Shown: positions 11,184 through 23,773 of the stretch, piece by piece
Position numbering within the stretch: the first letter of the stretch is position 1
Layout: the number at the start of each line of letters is the position of its first letter
Source of the DNA: Mesorhabditis belari
Taxonomy: Eukaryota > Nematoda > Chromadorea > Rhabditida > Rhabditidae
Length of the DNA: 64,000 bases
Direction of reading: 5' to 3'
Assembly (NCBI GenBank): GCA_958450365.1
Contig: CAUEEP010000758.1
Span: forward strand, 943,565-1,007,564
Program-made: the position numbers and the translations under genes
Notes under the pieces: generated by a model
Seen by the model: the letters and a program-made list of their open reading frames with translations, nothing else
Databases searched by the model: none
What the model was told of the DNA's origin: nothing

Positions 11184-12364
11184 GGCATTTGTGATAAACA
11201 CTTTCTAGTTTCATGCTCACCAGAGAGATCTATTGGGTTGGCGCCGAAAATAAATCACTTTTTCGAAACTCTTTAGAGCCGATTAATGTATCAATTCTGG
11301 AAGACGCTCATCCAGATATCATCAAAACCTTGTGAGTCATCCAAGCAGTTTTTTTAGATACGTCAACTCATGGTCTTGCATTTGAATCGACTTTTAGTCA
11401 GTCAGAGCAAGCTACAGAACTAGCTCTTATTTTTCTCATCCTAGAGGGTGACTCTTGATATGTAAATTGTACATAAAAAGGATCCATCGGTGGTTTGGGA
11501 GATGAAGAAGAATGTTTTCTGCGGAGCTTGAAAGGTGAATCAAAACAAAATTGGAGGAAAGACTAAGTGTCAAAATTAGTCAGAAAAATTTAACACTTTA
11601 GTCGGAAAGAAACCAATATTTTGGGAAATATTGACAAACCGATTAGGTAGGAGACTTTTGGGTTGTCAATTTCTTTTAGACACACCCTGACTAGGGAACT
11701 GTTTCAATTTATCACTGATTTTCGAAACCGGGCCTATCTACAAAACGGCCTCGTAGTATTCTAAGAAACTTCTAGACTCACTCTGGACCTTCGGCGTTAG
11801 TATGTGCGAAGTCTAAACCTGTTAGATAAAAATATAGGTAAGTGAAAATAAAAAGTGCCTAATCTTTTTGGAAATGTCGATGTTCAGAATCAGCACGGCC
11901 AAGAATAGAAGAACAGCGCCGTTTATTGGAAACACAAATGGAAGCCCCCAACACGAATAGCACTAGAAGGCTTATTAATTTTGAGATTTAGATAAATACT
12001 CCTCCTGGCAAAAATTAGCATATTTTTGATTGGACAAGAAACGATGACTCGATGATCTCACTTTACCCTTTACAACGAAACGAACGATTCCCCGCAAAAT
12101 TTATCTCAAAATTTGCCCAAATAACTCCCCATAAGTCTAAGCTTGTGGTTTTTGAGCAGGAATTTTGAAATTTTTATTACTTTGAAGAATATTCCATGTT
12201 ATGTTTTTGTAAGAAGAAAAGCGTTTCTCCATGAGCGCTATTCGTAGTTTGTAGTCTTTAGCTGTCTTATGAAAAATCACGCTTCCACAAATATTTCTGA
12301 AAAGTGGCCGTTAATTTTCTTTATTTTTCTGTTTGAGAGAATATGCAATCTTTGTTGATTTTAG

Positions 12365-15300
12365 ATGGCCGCTTCAGCCATCAGCCCAGAAAGACGAATC
12401 GAGTCGAATCCGTACGATTCGGACGCGTGGACGCTTTTGCTCAGGGAATATCAGGTGAATTTTATGCTTTAGAATTTACGATCTAGAATAGTGTTAAAAT
12501 TTTGCTGAATTTGGCTGAATTTGGCTGATGATCGAGTAACAATGTGTGGCTTATTTAAGTTAAAACGCCAGTGGTTTATTTAAGGGAAATATATAAATGT
12601 TCTATAAAAATAGAATCGATTATTATCACCGAGTTAACTGTTGTTGATTAAGCATTTTAGAGCACCAAAATGATTTTTTTTTCTTTAGGCTCGACCAATT
12701 GAACAGGCCAGGGACTTCTACGAAAAATTGATTGGTCAATTTCCAAATGCGGGTCGTTATTGGAAAGCGTATATTGAGCACGAGGTTTAATTAAATTTCT
12801 TTTCATTTATTTATTGTGATGTTTTTAGTTACGAGCCAAAAACTTCAGCAAAGTTGAAGAGGTATTGATTTGAATTACCGCAACGTATTTATAAAATTTT
12901 TAGCTATTCAACAAATGCTTGGTGCACATTTTGAACATCGGTTTGTTAAAATGGACCTTTTTGTGACCGGAAAATTTTAGATCTCTGGAAAACTTACGTT
13001 TTCTATGTGCGAGAAACAAAGGGACATGTGCCGAGTCTCCGGTTTGTTAAAATTATAATTTTGTGACCTGAAAACTTTAGAGAACAAATGGCTAAAGCCT
13101 ACGATTTTGCGTTGGAAAAAGTTGGACTTGATCTCTACAGCTACTCGATATATTCGGACTACATATCTTTCTTGAAAACTGTGTAAGTTGGCCTTTGTTT
13201 TAGTTTGATGAGTTTCTTTTTTTAGACCTGCTACTGGTCAGTACGCGGAAAATCAACGGATCTCAGCAATTAGACGAGTGTTTCAACGGGGAATCGTCAT
13301 TCCGATGGTTAACATTGAACAACTTTGGAGCGAGTATTGCGCATATGAAAAGGTTGAGATGTTAACCCTCTACGAAATACTAAATTGGTCATTTTAGAGT
13401 ATCAATGCGACACTCGCTGAGAAGCTGATCTCCGAGAAAAATAAGGATTATCAGGTAATTTTAATTGTGATGAACTAACAAACTTTTTTTGGCAAATGTT
13501 GATCAATTTATCAATTCAATAAACTTTCCAACTACCTATTTTATATTGCGTATAAAATAGGCTCTTTAACATTTCACATTTTAGCTTTCCAAGCGGACCA
13601 CTCGGACAATGGAACATGTGTGTCGAGGCTTAAATCGTCAAACAATCAGTGTGCCACCTCGGGGAACGGCTACAGAAATGAAACAAGTTGAATTGTGGAA
13701 GAAATACATCGGATGGGAGAAAGAGAACCCAACAGAAACCGAGGAATATTCAGGATATGCGAAAAGAGGTATTTATTTGAAGAAAGTGATTGTAATAAAA
13801 CTATCGCATAAAATGTCATTCTTGAAATTCATGTGGTTTTATATCCGTTTTATGCCAAATGTTCTACAAATATTTTAAGTTGCTTTTTCAGTCATCTATG
13901 CGTACGAACAGGCGTTGCTTTGCTTGGGATTTTATCCGGATATCTGGTAGGTTTGATTTTTAAACTCTGTAATTATAAACTAGGTACGAATGTGCACAAT
14001 TCATGCAGCAAGCCGCCAAGACGTTGGAGGAGAAGGGTGACGTGAAAAGTTCACAGCAAATGACCGATGATATCATCAGTGGGTTTGATATTTTATTCAA
14101 CTAGTACAAATTTAGAGCTCTACGAACGTGCTATTGGGGAAAAAGGACTGCAAAAAGAATCACAGCTCTTGTATTTTGCTTATGCGGACTATTTGGTACC
14201 TGATCTTAAAGGTCTTTTTCAAAATGTTTTTTAGGAAGAACGAATGCAATTTAATGAAGTGAAAGACGTGTACAACAAAGTGCTTGAAATTAAGACGATC
14301 GATCCAACCCTGGTGAGTTTTTTTGGTAAAAATAATGCTTTAGTGTTTACTTTTAGACTTATATTCAATTGATGAAAATGGTTCGTAGAACTGAAGGTGT
14401 GCAAGCGATGCGATTGATTTTCAAAAGAGCACGCGGCGATGAACGATCCAGATTTCACGTCTACATAGCCGCGGCTCTTTTCGAGTATTATTGCTCAAAG
14501 GTAACTAGTTTCCTAATTATAATGTTCACAATTTATCTAAGCGTAAATGTGAGAAGTATTATTGGAAATATAAATTTGTTTTGCTCAGGAGAAAGACGTC
14601 GCGATAAGAATCTTTGACCTCGGCCTGAAGACTTATGGAAACGAGCCCGAATTTTGCTTGGCTTATGTAGATTTTCTGACTCATTTGAACGGTTTGTTCA
14701 GTTTGAACTTAAAATTCATTGTAAAATTTAGAGGACAATAATACTCGTGTGGTCTTTGAACGAATCCTCACCTCGGGCTCACTTTCGGATGAGAAAAGCC
14801 AGTAAGTAATAATCATTGAAAAATTATTATGGTGAATTTAGGATTTTGTGGGATCGTTATTTGGAATTCGAATCGCTTGTCGGTGATTTGACGAGCACGT
14901 TGAAGGTTTGTTTCGTATTAATTTTATTCAAATTCATATTTCGATTGTAGGTTGACGTGCGAAGGCGTGCCGCTCGTAAATCCGAGGATTCTCAAACGTT
15001 GCTTTTAATTGACAGGTGACAAAGTTGTTTCTTGTAATTGTAAAGTTTGGTTCAGGTATCGCTTCCTTGACTTGAACCCGTGTACACCGGATCAACTGAT
15101 ACTTATGGGATACAAGGTACGCTTAAGCTTGTTTATAAACTGCGTTATCTCATTACAAAAATGCTCACTATAAGTTTTTAGAAGTTGCCAAGTGCTATGA
15201 TACAAGCAATCCCGAGCGGCTCAATCTCGTCGAAGCCTTTGACACAACCAGTTGCCGCGAGTGCAGTGATGGGCGGAAGTGCCATAAACGGGGCCATTCC

Positions 15301-16016
15301 AGTCAGTGTTCGGATGGATATTGGAGGGTAAGGTATAGATTTTTTTATTATCATTTATCTTCTTTAGATACCCTTGCCCAGATACGGATCAGATGATTCC
15401 ATTCAAGCCAAAGCCACCGACGACTACTTTGATTCAAACATATCCTGGAGGTTGACTTAGAATTAAAAAATCTTTCAATTATTTTTAGGTGTTTTTGCTC
15501 CACCGCCGGCCATTCAATCGTTCATCCAAATCCTGCCTCCTCCCTGGACATTTTATGGACCATTTGTTGATTGTGAGCAACTCTTTGACAAGTTGATTCA
15601 GTATGAGCCAAGGAAAAGTTGGTTTTACGCTTTTTATATTAAAAACATGCTTTCAGTAGCCGGGATTGATATTGATACGGTGGTTGAAGTGACGGAACGA
15701 CATGGATCTTTGCGAACGGAGGAAGCGAGAAAAGAGCTGCAAATGCTTCTCAATACGACACCCGATCCGCACATGGTAATTTGAGTTTTAAATTGTCCTA
15801 ATCTATGATTTTTATAGTTTTAATAGAAAGCTTGGATTTGGATAAAGGTTTAAGCTGCGTTTTTTTTACTCCTTTTTTAACGCATTTGTTTTTCAGCTAA
15901 TTCGTCAACAACTCGCTCGTCGACGGATTCGAGGTGGTGCCGGATCGGACTCAGACGATGAGGGTGATATCTACAAAAAGCGCATGAAACAACAGAATAA
16001 ATTAGGAAAAACTTGA
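12365..16016 (+). CDS. suf-1: Cleavage stimulation factor subunit 3 (CstF-77), HAT-repeat protein
   Basis: The scaffold subunit of CstF in mRNA 3'-end cleavage; it binds CstF-50 and CstF-64. ATG 12365 directly follows a TTTTAG acceptor (trans-splice-like). About 18 exons are separated by mostly short introns. N-terminus: [16 protein letters not shown], then a run of HAT (half-a-TPR) repeats such as [49 protein letters not shown] and [16 protein letters not shown] Pro-rich hinge with PFKPKPPTT is followed by a [18 protein letters not shown] segment. The C-terminal tail is basic/acidic ([20 protein letters not shown]), ending at 16014-16016. AATAAA signals lie near 16190-16205. Exon order and phases agree with the family. 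Confidence 0.95.
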
Positions 16017-17133
16017 TTGTATCTTTGCAACTTTTCTCTTATTTTCTTTTGATCTCTCTGATTCTTTATGGTGTTTATTTTTCGGTTTGCAAAGTTGTAA
16101 TTTCGTGGTGTTTCTAAACTGTGACAATTTTTAGGCGAATTTCTTGAATTTTTGAATTTCTTCGTTGATTTGTTATCCAGTTGGTTCGTTGAATAAAAGA
16201 CAGAATAAAATACGAGACAATGTACGTATTTACCACACGCGTCACACGAGTAAATATTTCAGTATTTTCAATTAAGAACGATTTTTCTTAATTGAGCTAA
16301 CAGAGAGCTAACATTCAAGAATCTGTATTGGGAAATCTTCGCAAAGAAATAAACAGCGTGACAAAATGCCACCATCGGAATGGAAAGCATCTGGTGTTTG
16401 CTTTTGAAATTTCTTCTAGTCCGCTTTCTAAAACGTGTCCTTTTTTCCTATTTCTACCGTAATCTTATCTCTATTTTTATCCAATATAGAATTTTAAGGC
16501 GAAATTTTTGATTCAATTGTCGACTTGGTCTTGTCGGGAAAAAATTTGCGAAAAAGTTCATCTTTCAGCGACATAAACATCAAAAACTCTTTTAAATCTC
16601 CAAAAAAAAACAAAAAGCTTTGTTGAAAATTAGACGCTAACACATATGTTTTGAGCAAGTGACCCATTTATTCGTCACTTTTTTTTTTTTGGCCTTCGTT
16701 TAACTCCTTTTCATTACACCCTCACGGTGGCGGTGAATGATCGAGAAAGGAATGGGAAAAAGAGGAAAACTATCGACAAAACAAAAAAAGAAAAGAAAAG
16801 AGAGGAAATTCTCTTTTTCAAATGAGCACTAAACACTTGTGTGGATCATCAAAAAGCTACAACTCTTTTCAAAGGGAAAAAAAGACAAAGGAAGAGGCTG
16901 AGCTTGAGCTGATCTCGAGCCATGTTTTCTCACTCACTTCAAACACTCGTTTTTTTTTTCTTCGAGTCTTTGATATATTTTATTTAATCGTATCATTTTT
17001 TTTCAGTCCAACCATGGATGCCTATTTTTTTTTGTCAAGCAAAGCCTGCCCTAGCTTGCTTTAGCTGACCTGTGAGCCCATGTAGCTGACCTGTGAACCC
17101 ACCCAACCTATTATCGTTATAGACTATAATAGA

Positions 17134-17296
17134 CATGGGTTGGTCGGTCGTTCTTTGTGCTTTGATGTAAACTAAATCGATCTGGCACACCAAATTCCTC
17201 AGCAGCAGTTTGGTATCGCCAGAAAAATTGGAATTTTGGTGTGCCAGATCGTTTTAGTTTACATCAAAGCACAAAGAACGATCGACCGAACCCATG
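17134..17296. repeat. Short foldback element (hairpin of about 160 bp)
   Basis: The left arm (CATGGGTTGGTCGGTCGTTC, then TTTGATGTAAACTAAATCGA and TCTGGCACACCAAATTCC) is repeated inverted on the right (GGAATTTTGGTGTGCCAGAT, through to GATCGACCGAACCCATG). The loop is about 35 bp. MITE-like; no other copy seen here. Confidence 0.8.
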
Positions 17297-17588
17297 CCTA
17301 GACGATAAAGTACCATAAAATACCTGGCGCTGGCTTGATGGTCTTGTAAATCGTTTTCTAAAACATTACCGTAATACCGTAACATTACCGTAATACGTAA
17401 AACAATACCGTCTCGTCTCTCTTTTCCTACATAAAAGGATAATAAGGCTTTTACCCTATTTAAAATGAATCCAATCTAGAACTTGGTTGGAAAATCCTGA
17501 TCTTGTCATAATCATAGGAGTTGTCTTTTTTTGTTTCATTAGCTTGCTCACAAGATAGAAATGCGCACTACAAACTACAACTACGTAA

Positions 17589-17900
17589 GCTACAAACACT
17601 TCTAACTTGCTTCAAATCTACCCGGTTCACATGATCTATAGCTAAAAAAATAGAGAAACTCAAGAGCTTTCGAATTAACTAAAGCACACCGAAAAATATG
17701 AATGCTAAAGAAAGTTACAGTGATTTGTAGCCTGACTCGACTGTGGCCGTACTCGCGCGTAGTCGAAGCGATAACTTTCTTTAGCATTCATAGTTTTCGG
17801 TGTGCTTTAGTTAATTCGAAAGCTCTTGAGATTCTCTATTTTTTGGGCTATAGATCATGTCAATCGGGTAGATTTGAAGCAAGTTAGAAGTGTTTGTAGC
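17589..17900. repeat. Foldback element family B, copy 1
   Basis: An inverted repeat with arms of about 140 bp: GCTACAAACACTTCTAACTT at the left and its complement AAGTTAGAAGTGTTTGTAGC at the right. Inner arms carry ATGAATGCTAAAGAAAGTTA and TAACTTTCTTTAGCATTCAT. The central loop contains CGTACTCGCGCGTAGTCGAA. A shorter copy is at 19877-20123. Confidence 0.85.
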
Positions 17901-18441
17901 GTGAGAGTTCGTCACTTTTGTAGTTTATAGTGTCGATGTCTATCACAGGATCCATCCATCGAGTTGTAATGGATCAAATTGATTGTTTTTCACGGTGCTT
18001 CTTCTATTACAAAAAAAAAAAGTAGGAGCCGATTTATGTAAAGCTGCATAAAGCCTGACATGCGAAAGTTGAATTGAATTTGCGCACCGTGCTGCCATCT
18101 AGAGTACGATTCTTTATTGTATTTGGGTTGATTCTTCGATTTTGTTATTAAATCGAAACTTTTATGCTGATCCAATAGCTTGCTCTGCTCAAAACGATCT
18201 CTTTGCTCAAAACGATCTCTTTACTGTTGAAAAACGAATTGAAAAGCATTAATTGAATTTCATTTTCCGAATATTAGTGTATCCAAAGTCATAAAAATTC
18301 CTTAGACTTTAAAAATCTTTCCGCTTTGTGTAACATGGTAATAAAAAAAAATTGTTTTAGACAAACTTTCGGCTCCAGCTGTTGAAAAGTTAGCACGTGG
18401 GCTCAATTTGAGAAAAACAAGAGAGGGAAAGCGATATCGTT

Positions 18442-21400
18442 ATGGATGGAAATGCGTGGGATTTGGTGGACGAGCCGCTGAATGCAGTGGGAGCGATTGG
18501 AAGAAGGGAAAGAGATCCCACAAGTCCGTCAAAAGAAGAAAAGGAAGCGGCTGGAGGAGGAGGGGGACGGTCCACGAGATCCCCATCAAAAGTCTCCGGT
18601 GTCGATAGTGAGGTCAGCATTTTCAGCAGTCATTTTCTTCCTCTCGGCTAATGCGTTTTCTAAAATTTTATTCTAAGCAAAACTACCGTAATACTAGGTG
18701 TCTTTTAGAAAACGTTTTAAACGAAAGAAACGAAAGAAACAATAGAATCCCTCGATAAACCGCTGAGAACCTCTGTACTCATTGCTCTAAACTATACTCA
18801 TTATTCGCTTATTCTGTTGTCCTTGTATTTGTTTCAACTCCTCCATAAACCCGATGTACTTACAACCACAGGTATCTCCTAAAAGTGGTAGAGATGGTCA
18901 AAATGTAAATTTGGCAAGTCCAGTGGGCTCAATTTGAGAAAAAGAAGAGAGGGAAGCTTAGCGAAATAAAATCTCGCCAAGCTAGATCAGCTTTTTAATT
19001 AAAAGGTCAGTTTTAGTTTTAAAATTCTTCTAAACGCAAGCAAAAAACCGTTAAAACTTTGATAGAATGGCTTCCCATAGAAGCGTCGCGTAGTCTAAGT
19101 TTACTCTCAAAAAAACGCTCAGATTTTGACACCAGTACATTTGTTTCTGCACACTTAGGTATTAAATTAAAGTAGAGAGGATGGGTGATTTTTTAAGATA
19201 TAAAACATATTTTTAGCATTAACCAGCGCTTAGAAAAACATGATCGAAAAGTGGCAAAAAAGAACCGATTTTCAATCATTTTTACGACGCTGGTCAAAAT
19301 TTAAAATATATGTTATATCTACGAAATGTCAACCTACCGTCGCGATGATTCATGGCCGAGTGGTTAGCGCTCTGACACCGAGTGGAAGAGATCGACGGTT
19401 CGGATCCGCCCCCAGTCAAAAGTTTTGCTTTTTGCTGGAAAATCCGAGTTTCTTGTAGTATTTGAGAATAAAAGCATTTAAATGCCAAAGAATGCCAAAG
19501 AATCTAGATTCTAAAGCTTTAAAAAGATTTACAGTCTCTAAACATTGCCAAGAGACTTACAAAAAGTATCTGTGAATATTTGGTATTTGTCAGCTTCTAG
19601 CGCTTTACTGTACCCTTTACTCTAGCGCTTTACGCTTAATTGCAAGTAACTTGGCTAGTCATTAGCAAAGATCCGTCTCTCGTGTACTCAAGCTTCTCAA
19701 TCTCAATCTTAACTCAATCTTAACTCCAGCGTGTACTCTCGATTGTCCTTTCCCCTTTTCAGTTCTCCCAGACTCCACTTCGTCGCTCCGTTTCGCCCGT
19801 TCCACGAGGGGTTCGTTTTATGTCGAAACTGTTCTGTCGAGACTTTTGACCTGTTCTTGCGTACTTTATGCTCGAATGAACTAAAGCACACCGAAAAATA
19901 TGAATGCTAAAGAAAGTTACAGTGGTTTGTAGCCTAACTCGACTGTGACCGTACTCGCGCGTAGTCGAAGCGATAACTTTCTCGTAACTTTCTCGTAACT
20001 TTCTTTAGCATTCATATTTTTCGGTGTGCTTTAGTTCATTCAAAAGCTCTTGAAATTCTCTATTTTTTGGGCTATAGATCATGTGAATCGGGTAGATTTG
20101 AAGCAAGTTAGAAGTGGATATTTTTCTTGCGTACTTTATGCTCGAAGCCTGTAAATGCACGATTTCTAGTGCACTGAATTCGTTTCACAATGGAAACGAG
20201 AAATCGAGTGTGTTAGAAGGGATTTGTTTTACAAGAGGAGAACAAAGTACACTCAAAAGAAGACGAAAGCTTAATATCTTTTCCCTACAACAATATTTTT
20301 GCAATCTTTTTTTTTCATTTATTTTACTTTAAACATTTCTAAATATTTAAACAAAAAAGAGCTTAATGAATGAAATTAAAAATTTTTGAAAGATTTCTAA
20401 AAGATTTCCAAAAGACTGTTGCCTTTGAAAGTCGACAACTCATAAGTCTGATCGACCGGTGGACCGACCGGTGGGTCAGATCGACAACCAATTAATAGAT
20501 GACTAGATTAAGCTCGAAAATTCTCGGCATCAATCTAACAAGTCTAGTGGATCGAGCGTTTAGCTCAGACAAAGCTCAAAAGGACTTGAGCAAAAGGATT
20601 TTTTTACTCAGGAGGTCCTTTTGAGCTTTGCCTGATCCGCTTGAAGTTTAGCTTTGATTTTGATCATTCACATTGGGATATAATTTGGTTCGAATTTGAT
20701 CTACAGTACTGGACAATGAAATATGATATTTGAAAAACGATCGTCACTTTCACGCGTCTGTAACCCCCTTGTCTTTGAGTTTAAACTATTAGTGTTATAC
20801 ATTTTCTGAAAGCTCTTTTCAAGGGCTACACAATGGTAATATTAATATTTAGAAATACGGTAAAGACAAGGGAGTTACAGAAGCGCGAAAGTGACGATCC
20901 TTTTTCAAATATCATATTTCATTGTCCAGTAGTGTACGTTGAGATCTCAAGTATCAGTCGGCTAGGTTCTAAGCTAAATGCCCGCACCTCACACTCGGTG
21001 ATTTGTCGTTTAAACTCAAAGACAAGGAAGTTACAGACGCGCGCGAAAGTGACGATCGTTTTTCAAAATAGTTTTTATTCGTTAAATTTTTCTTTTCAAA
21101 ATAACAGAATCGCTCGGTGAAGAGTCTCCGTTTCAACAACGAAACGAAAGAGGTTAAATTACAGATTTTGTTTTGGGGAAAGAAATCTGTCATGTCTTTG
21201 TTCAAATTCGTGTCAGATCTGTCATGTCTTTGTTCAAATTCGTGTCAGATCTGTCATGTCTTTGTTCAAATTCGTGTCAGATCTGTCATGTCTTTGTTCT
21301 AATTCAAATTTCAAATTCAAATTCTCATCTTTTAGATGAGAAATTTTGATTTATTGACTAATTTTAAACATTTTTCCACTTTCAACTAATCAAATGCTGT

Positions 21401-21521
21401 TTTTTGAAAACAGGAATCATCGAAATTACAGATTTTGTTCAATTTGGATGAAGAGGCATTGGAAGCGCTTGGGAAAGAGATTTTGGAGGAAGAAAGAAGC
21501 GAAAAGAGGCACAGAAGCAAG
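18442..21521 (+). CDS. Two probable exons of an unknown gene (incomplete model)
   Basis: Exon A (18442-18611) starts MDGNAWDLVDEPLNAVGA and ends in a Lys/Gly/Arg/Ser-rich stretch at a GAG|GTCAGC donor. Exon B (about 21413-21519, after AAAACAG) encodes ESSKLQILFNLDEEALEALG, then a charged helix (KEILEEERSEKRHRSK), and ends at an AA|GTCAGT donor. Phases agree (0 into B). I could not find the following exon: the next 2 kb are tandem repeats, so the gene may be disrupted, continue in an unrecognised way, or feed the reading frame at 23774. No family recognised. Confidence 0.4.
19073..19240. repeat. Partial copy of foldback family C
   Basis: GAAGCGTCGCGTAGTCTAAG followed by TTTACTCTCAAA and TTTTGACACCAGTAC, then sequence related to the middle and right part of the full copy at 59644-60153 (ATGGGTGATTTTTTAAGATA). 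Only about half of the palindrome is present. It shows the empty target (CTAAGTTTACTC) that in the full copy is split by a family A insertion. Confidence 0.7.
19346..19416 (+). pseudogene. tRNA-like sequence, degenerate
   Basis: It contains a good A-box/D-arm (TGGCCGAGTGGTTAGC) and a B-box-like T arm (GACGGTTCGGATCCGCC, one mismatch), but the acceptor strands do not pair and the anticodon arm has no proper U33 loop. Probably a decayed tRNA or a tRNA-derived repeat. Confidence 0.5.
19877..20123. repeat. Foldback element family B, copy 2, flanked by 23-bp direct repeats
   Basis: It matches the inner palindrome and right arm of copy 1 but lacks the outer left arm; CGTAACTTTCT is tandemly repeated inside it. 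The element is bounded by perfect copies of a 23-bp sequence (TTCTTGCGTACTTTATGCTC plus GAA) at 19854-19876 and 20124-20146. Confidence 0.8.
20702..20936. repeat. Tc1-type MITE, copy 1
   Basis: TA-bounded terminal inverted repeats TACAGTACTGGACAATGAAA and TTTCATTGTCCAGTAGTGTA, resembling Tc1 ends (CAGT..TGG.C). The arms also share CGATCGTCACTTTC and GACAAGG blocks. No transposase. A second full copy is at 62081-62315, and a right-arm fragment is at 21008-21070. Confidence 0.85.
21187..21303. repeat. Tandem array, 33-bp unit
   Basis: About 3.5 copies of a unit starting TCTGTCATGTCTTTGTTCAA and ending ATTCGTGTCAGA, almost without change. The unit length is a multiple of three, so it is open in one frame, but I see no gene around it. 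Confidence 0.9.
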
Positions 21522-23773
21522 TCAGTGAAAAAAGGGGGGTACTGGGCTAAAAAAAAATTTCAACACACTCTCCTAGCGCATCAGTTTTTTTTATCCTAAC
21601 AATTGCGATTTTCTAACTCTCCTATGGCTCAGGGTTACCCAGGAGCCAATTAGGAAACAAGTTTTTGGCCAATCAGAAGCCAGAATCGAAGTTGACTTTT
21701 GTCTTGACTCGCGCTGGGTCCGCCTAGGTCTACAGATCTTAAAATCCGGTCTGCCTAGGTCTACAGATCTTAAAGTCCGGTCTGCCTAGGTCTACAGATC
21801 CTAAAATCCCTGTAAACCAGACGATATCAAAAGCCAGATGATAGTTGGCCAGATATTCTGGTTCTGAGTTCTGAAGGTATTTTTAAGCCAAGACCAGACT
21901 AAACCAGGCAAATAGTAAATTTAGATCTTGACAAAGCGCGCTTTGTGGGGATTTAGTGTTTTGTTGGTATCGTGTAAAAGTTATAGTTCAATATTGGTAC
22001 AGTATGCTTTTTAAATGAAGTCAATCCAGTTGTTCAGTCAATCCAGTCAATCCAGTTCAAAGTCAATCCAGTTCAAAGTCAATCCAATTCAAAGTCAATC
22101 CAGTTCAAAATCAATCCAGTTGTTCACCATCCTTATTGCGGATCATTTTGCGGATTTCCTTTGCGTTAATAGTGGTCGACTTGGAAATTGGTGATGTGTG
22201 ATAAATGGAAGAGGCTGTTGTTGTAGTTGAATCAAGAAAACAAAAGGGAAAGAAAGGAAGAGGAAGGAAGAGAAAGGAAGAGGAAGGAAGAGAAAGGAAG
22301 AGAAAGGAAGAGAAAGGAAGAGAAAGGAAGAGAAAGGAAGAGATGAAGAAGGAAATGCAAAAAGGAAACGATTAGATGTTACACCATGAAAGGGGGGAAA
22401 AGATAAAGAAGATATTGAAGAGATCTCATGCAATGAAGGGAAGGGAGAAGTTGCAACACCAACAATCGACACCTCTACGACTTGTCCCGGCGAAGATTTC
22501 ATTCATGTCTTCAGGCAAACATTCTTGTTAATCTAGTCCTTCAATCTTCTTGATCACCGTGGTGTACTTTGTGCACAAACGTTTCCTTTCTGGTGCACTC
22601 AATTCTTTCTTTTATTTATAACAAGTAAAAGAGTGCGTTTAAGTTTAAGAGTACAAAGTGCAGCTCTAGCTTTTTCTTAAATTCTTTTTCTTAAAAAGTA
22701 AATTTGATGAGCTAAAAAGTCCACAAAAAAAAGCACAAAATCCAAAAGATTTTCCCAGAGATCTTTCCTTTTTTTTTCCATTCCATATGTGCGACGATCA
22801 TTTATGTTTTTCTCACTTTTCCATCCTCATTTTTGCCTCATTTCTTTTTCTTTTTCTTCCCTTACATCAGATCAATCTTTAAGTGAGTGAGCCCATTCTC
22901 CCCATTCATCCACCATCAATTTGTTGTCTCAAAAATTCCTTTTTTTTCTCTGCTACAACCATTAGTAAACTAGTAAACCTTATCTCTTCTTGATCACTTC
23001 AAGATCAAGAAGTATCCTTATCTCTTCTTGATCACTTCAAGATCAAGAAAAATTTTTTTTTTTTGAATTTTTTGGATAAAATAAAAAAAACAGAGAAGGA
23101 GGAAAGAGAAGAGTATTATATAAACAATATTCAGATTTCTTTTTTTATAAAAAATAGAAACTGGATATTGGAAAAAGTAAACCTTATCTCTTCTTGATCA
23201 CTTCAAGATCAAGAAGTATCCTTATCTCTTCTTGATCACTTCAAGATCAAGAAGTATCCTTATCATTAGAGATAAGGTTTACTAGTTTACTCTTAATCTT
23301 AATTTTTCTCTTAAAATCTTAATTTTTATGTAAACTTTGTTTGAGATTGAGATTGAGATTGAGATTGAAGTTCGAAAAGTAAAGTAAAGTAAAGTTTTAC
23401 TGAAAGTAAAGTAAAGTAAAGTAAAGTTTACTGAAAGTAAAGTAAAGCAAAGTTTACTGAAAGTAAAGTAGAGCAAAGTTTACTGAAAGTAAAGTAGAGT
23501 AAAGTAAAGTTTACTGTTTTACTGAAAAAAGTCTCGATTCAATGGGCAGAAAACTTGAGTTTACAGAATGAAAATGGGATTTCCATTAGAATATTTTCAT
23601 TTGCCTTTCCATAAGCAATTGTTTTTCTATTGTTCCCTGTTCATCCTTTTGCTTGCTTTCTTTATTTTCCTTTCATTGAAAATCTTTTAAATTTTTAGAA
23701 AAAATGAAATGATCTCTCTTGAAATGAAATGATCCTTTAGAAATGATCTCTCTTGTCTGTTGATTTCTCTGAA
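21522..23773. other. Cluster of simple and tandem repeats
   Basis: In order: three copies of a 33-bp unit with CTAGGTCTACAGATCTTAAA (about 21718-21808); GTCAATCCAGTTCAAA repeats (22018-22125); a purine array of GGAAGAGAAA (22230-22345); a palindrome-bearing array with CTTCTTGATCACTTCAAGAT (22975-23060 and 23180-23285); and a GAAAGTAAAGTAAAG array (23380-23520). A stretch at 22408-22500 (encoding a short piece with TPTIDTSTTCPGEDFIHVF) might be an exon, but I cannot connect it. Confidence 0.6.

Larger units (their letters stand above)
9717..12364. other. Region between rpl-26 and CstF-77: mostly unassigned
   Basis: 2.6 kb. It holds one foldback element (10948-11183) and scattered coding-like stretches on the minus strand, described separately at 10423-10620 and 11880-11955. 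The rest shows no convincing gene. The end at 12360-12364 is a TTTTAG acceptor abutting the CstF-77 ATG. Confidence 0.5.
16017..18441. other. Gene-free region with two foldback elements
   Basis: It contains the CstF-77 3' UTR with AATAAA near 16192, poly-T and poly-A tracts, then two palindromic elements (17134-17296 and 17589-17900). No reading frame here has convincing composition. Confidence 0.5.
18612..21412. other. Repeat-rich intron or intergenic stretch
   Basis: 2.8 kb between the two exons above, holding a partial family C foldback (19073-19240), a tRNA-like pseudogene (19346-19416), family B copy 2, a Tc1-type MITE with a fragment of a second (20702-21070), and a tandem array (21187-21303). 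No further coding sequence seen. Confidence 0.5.

Noticed and set aside
21187..21808. Spaced repeats resembling a CRISPR array
   Set aside because: The units are contiguous tandem copies without unique spacers, and the genome is eukaryotic.
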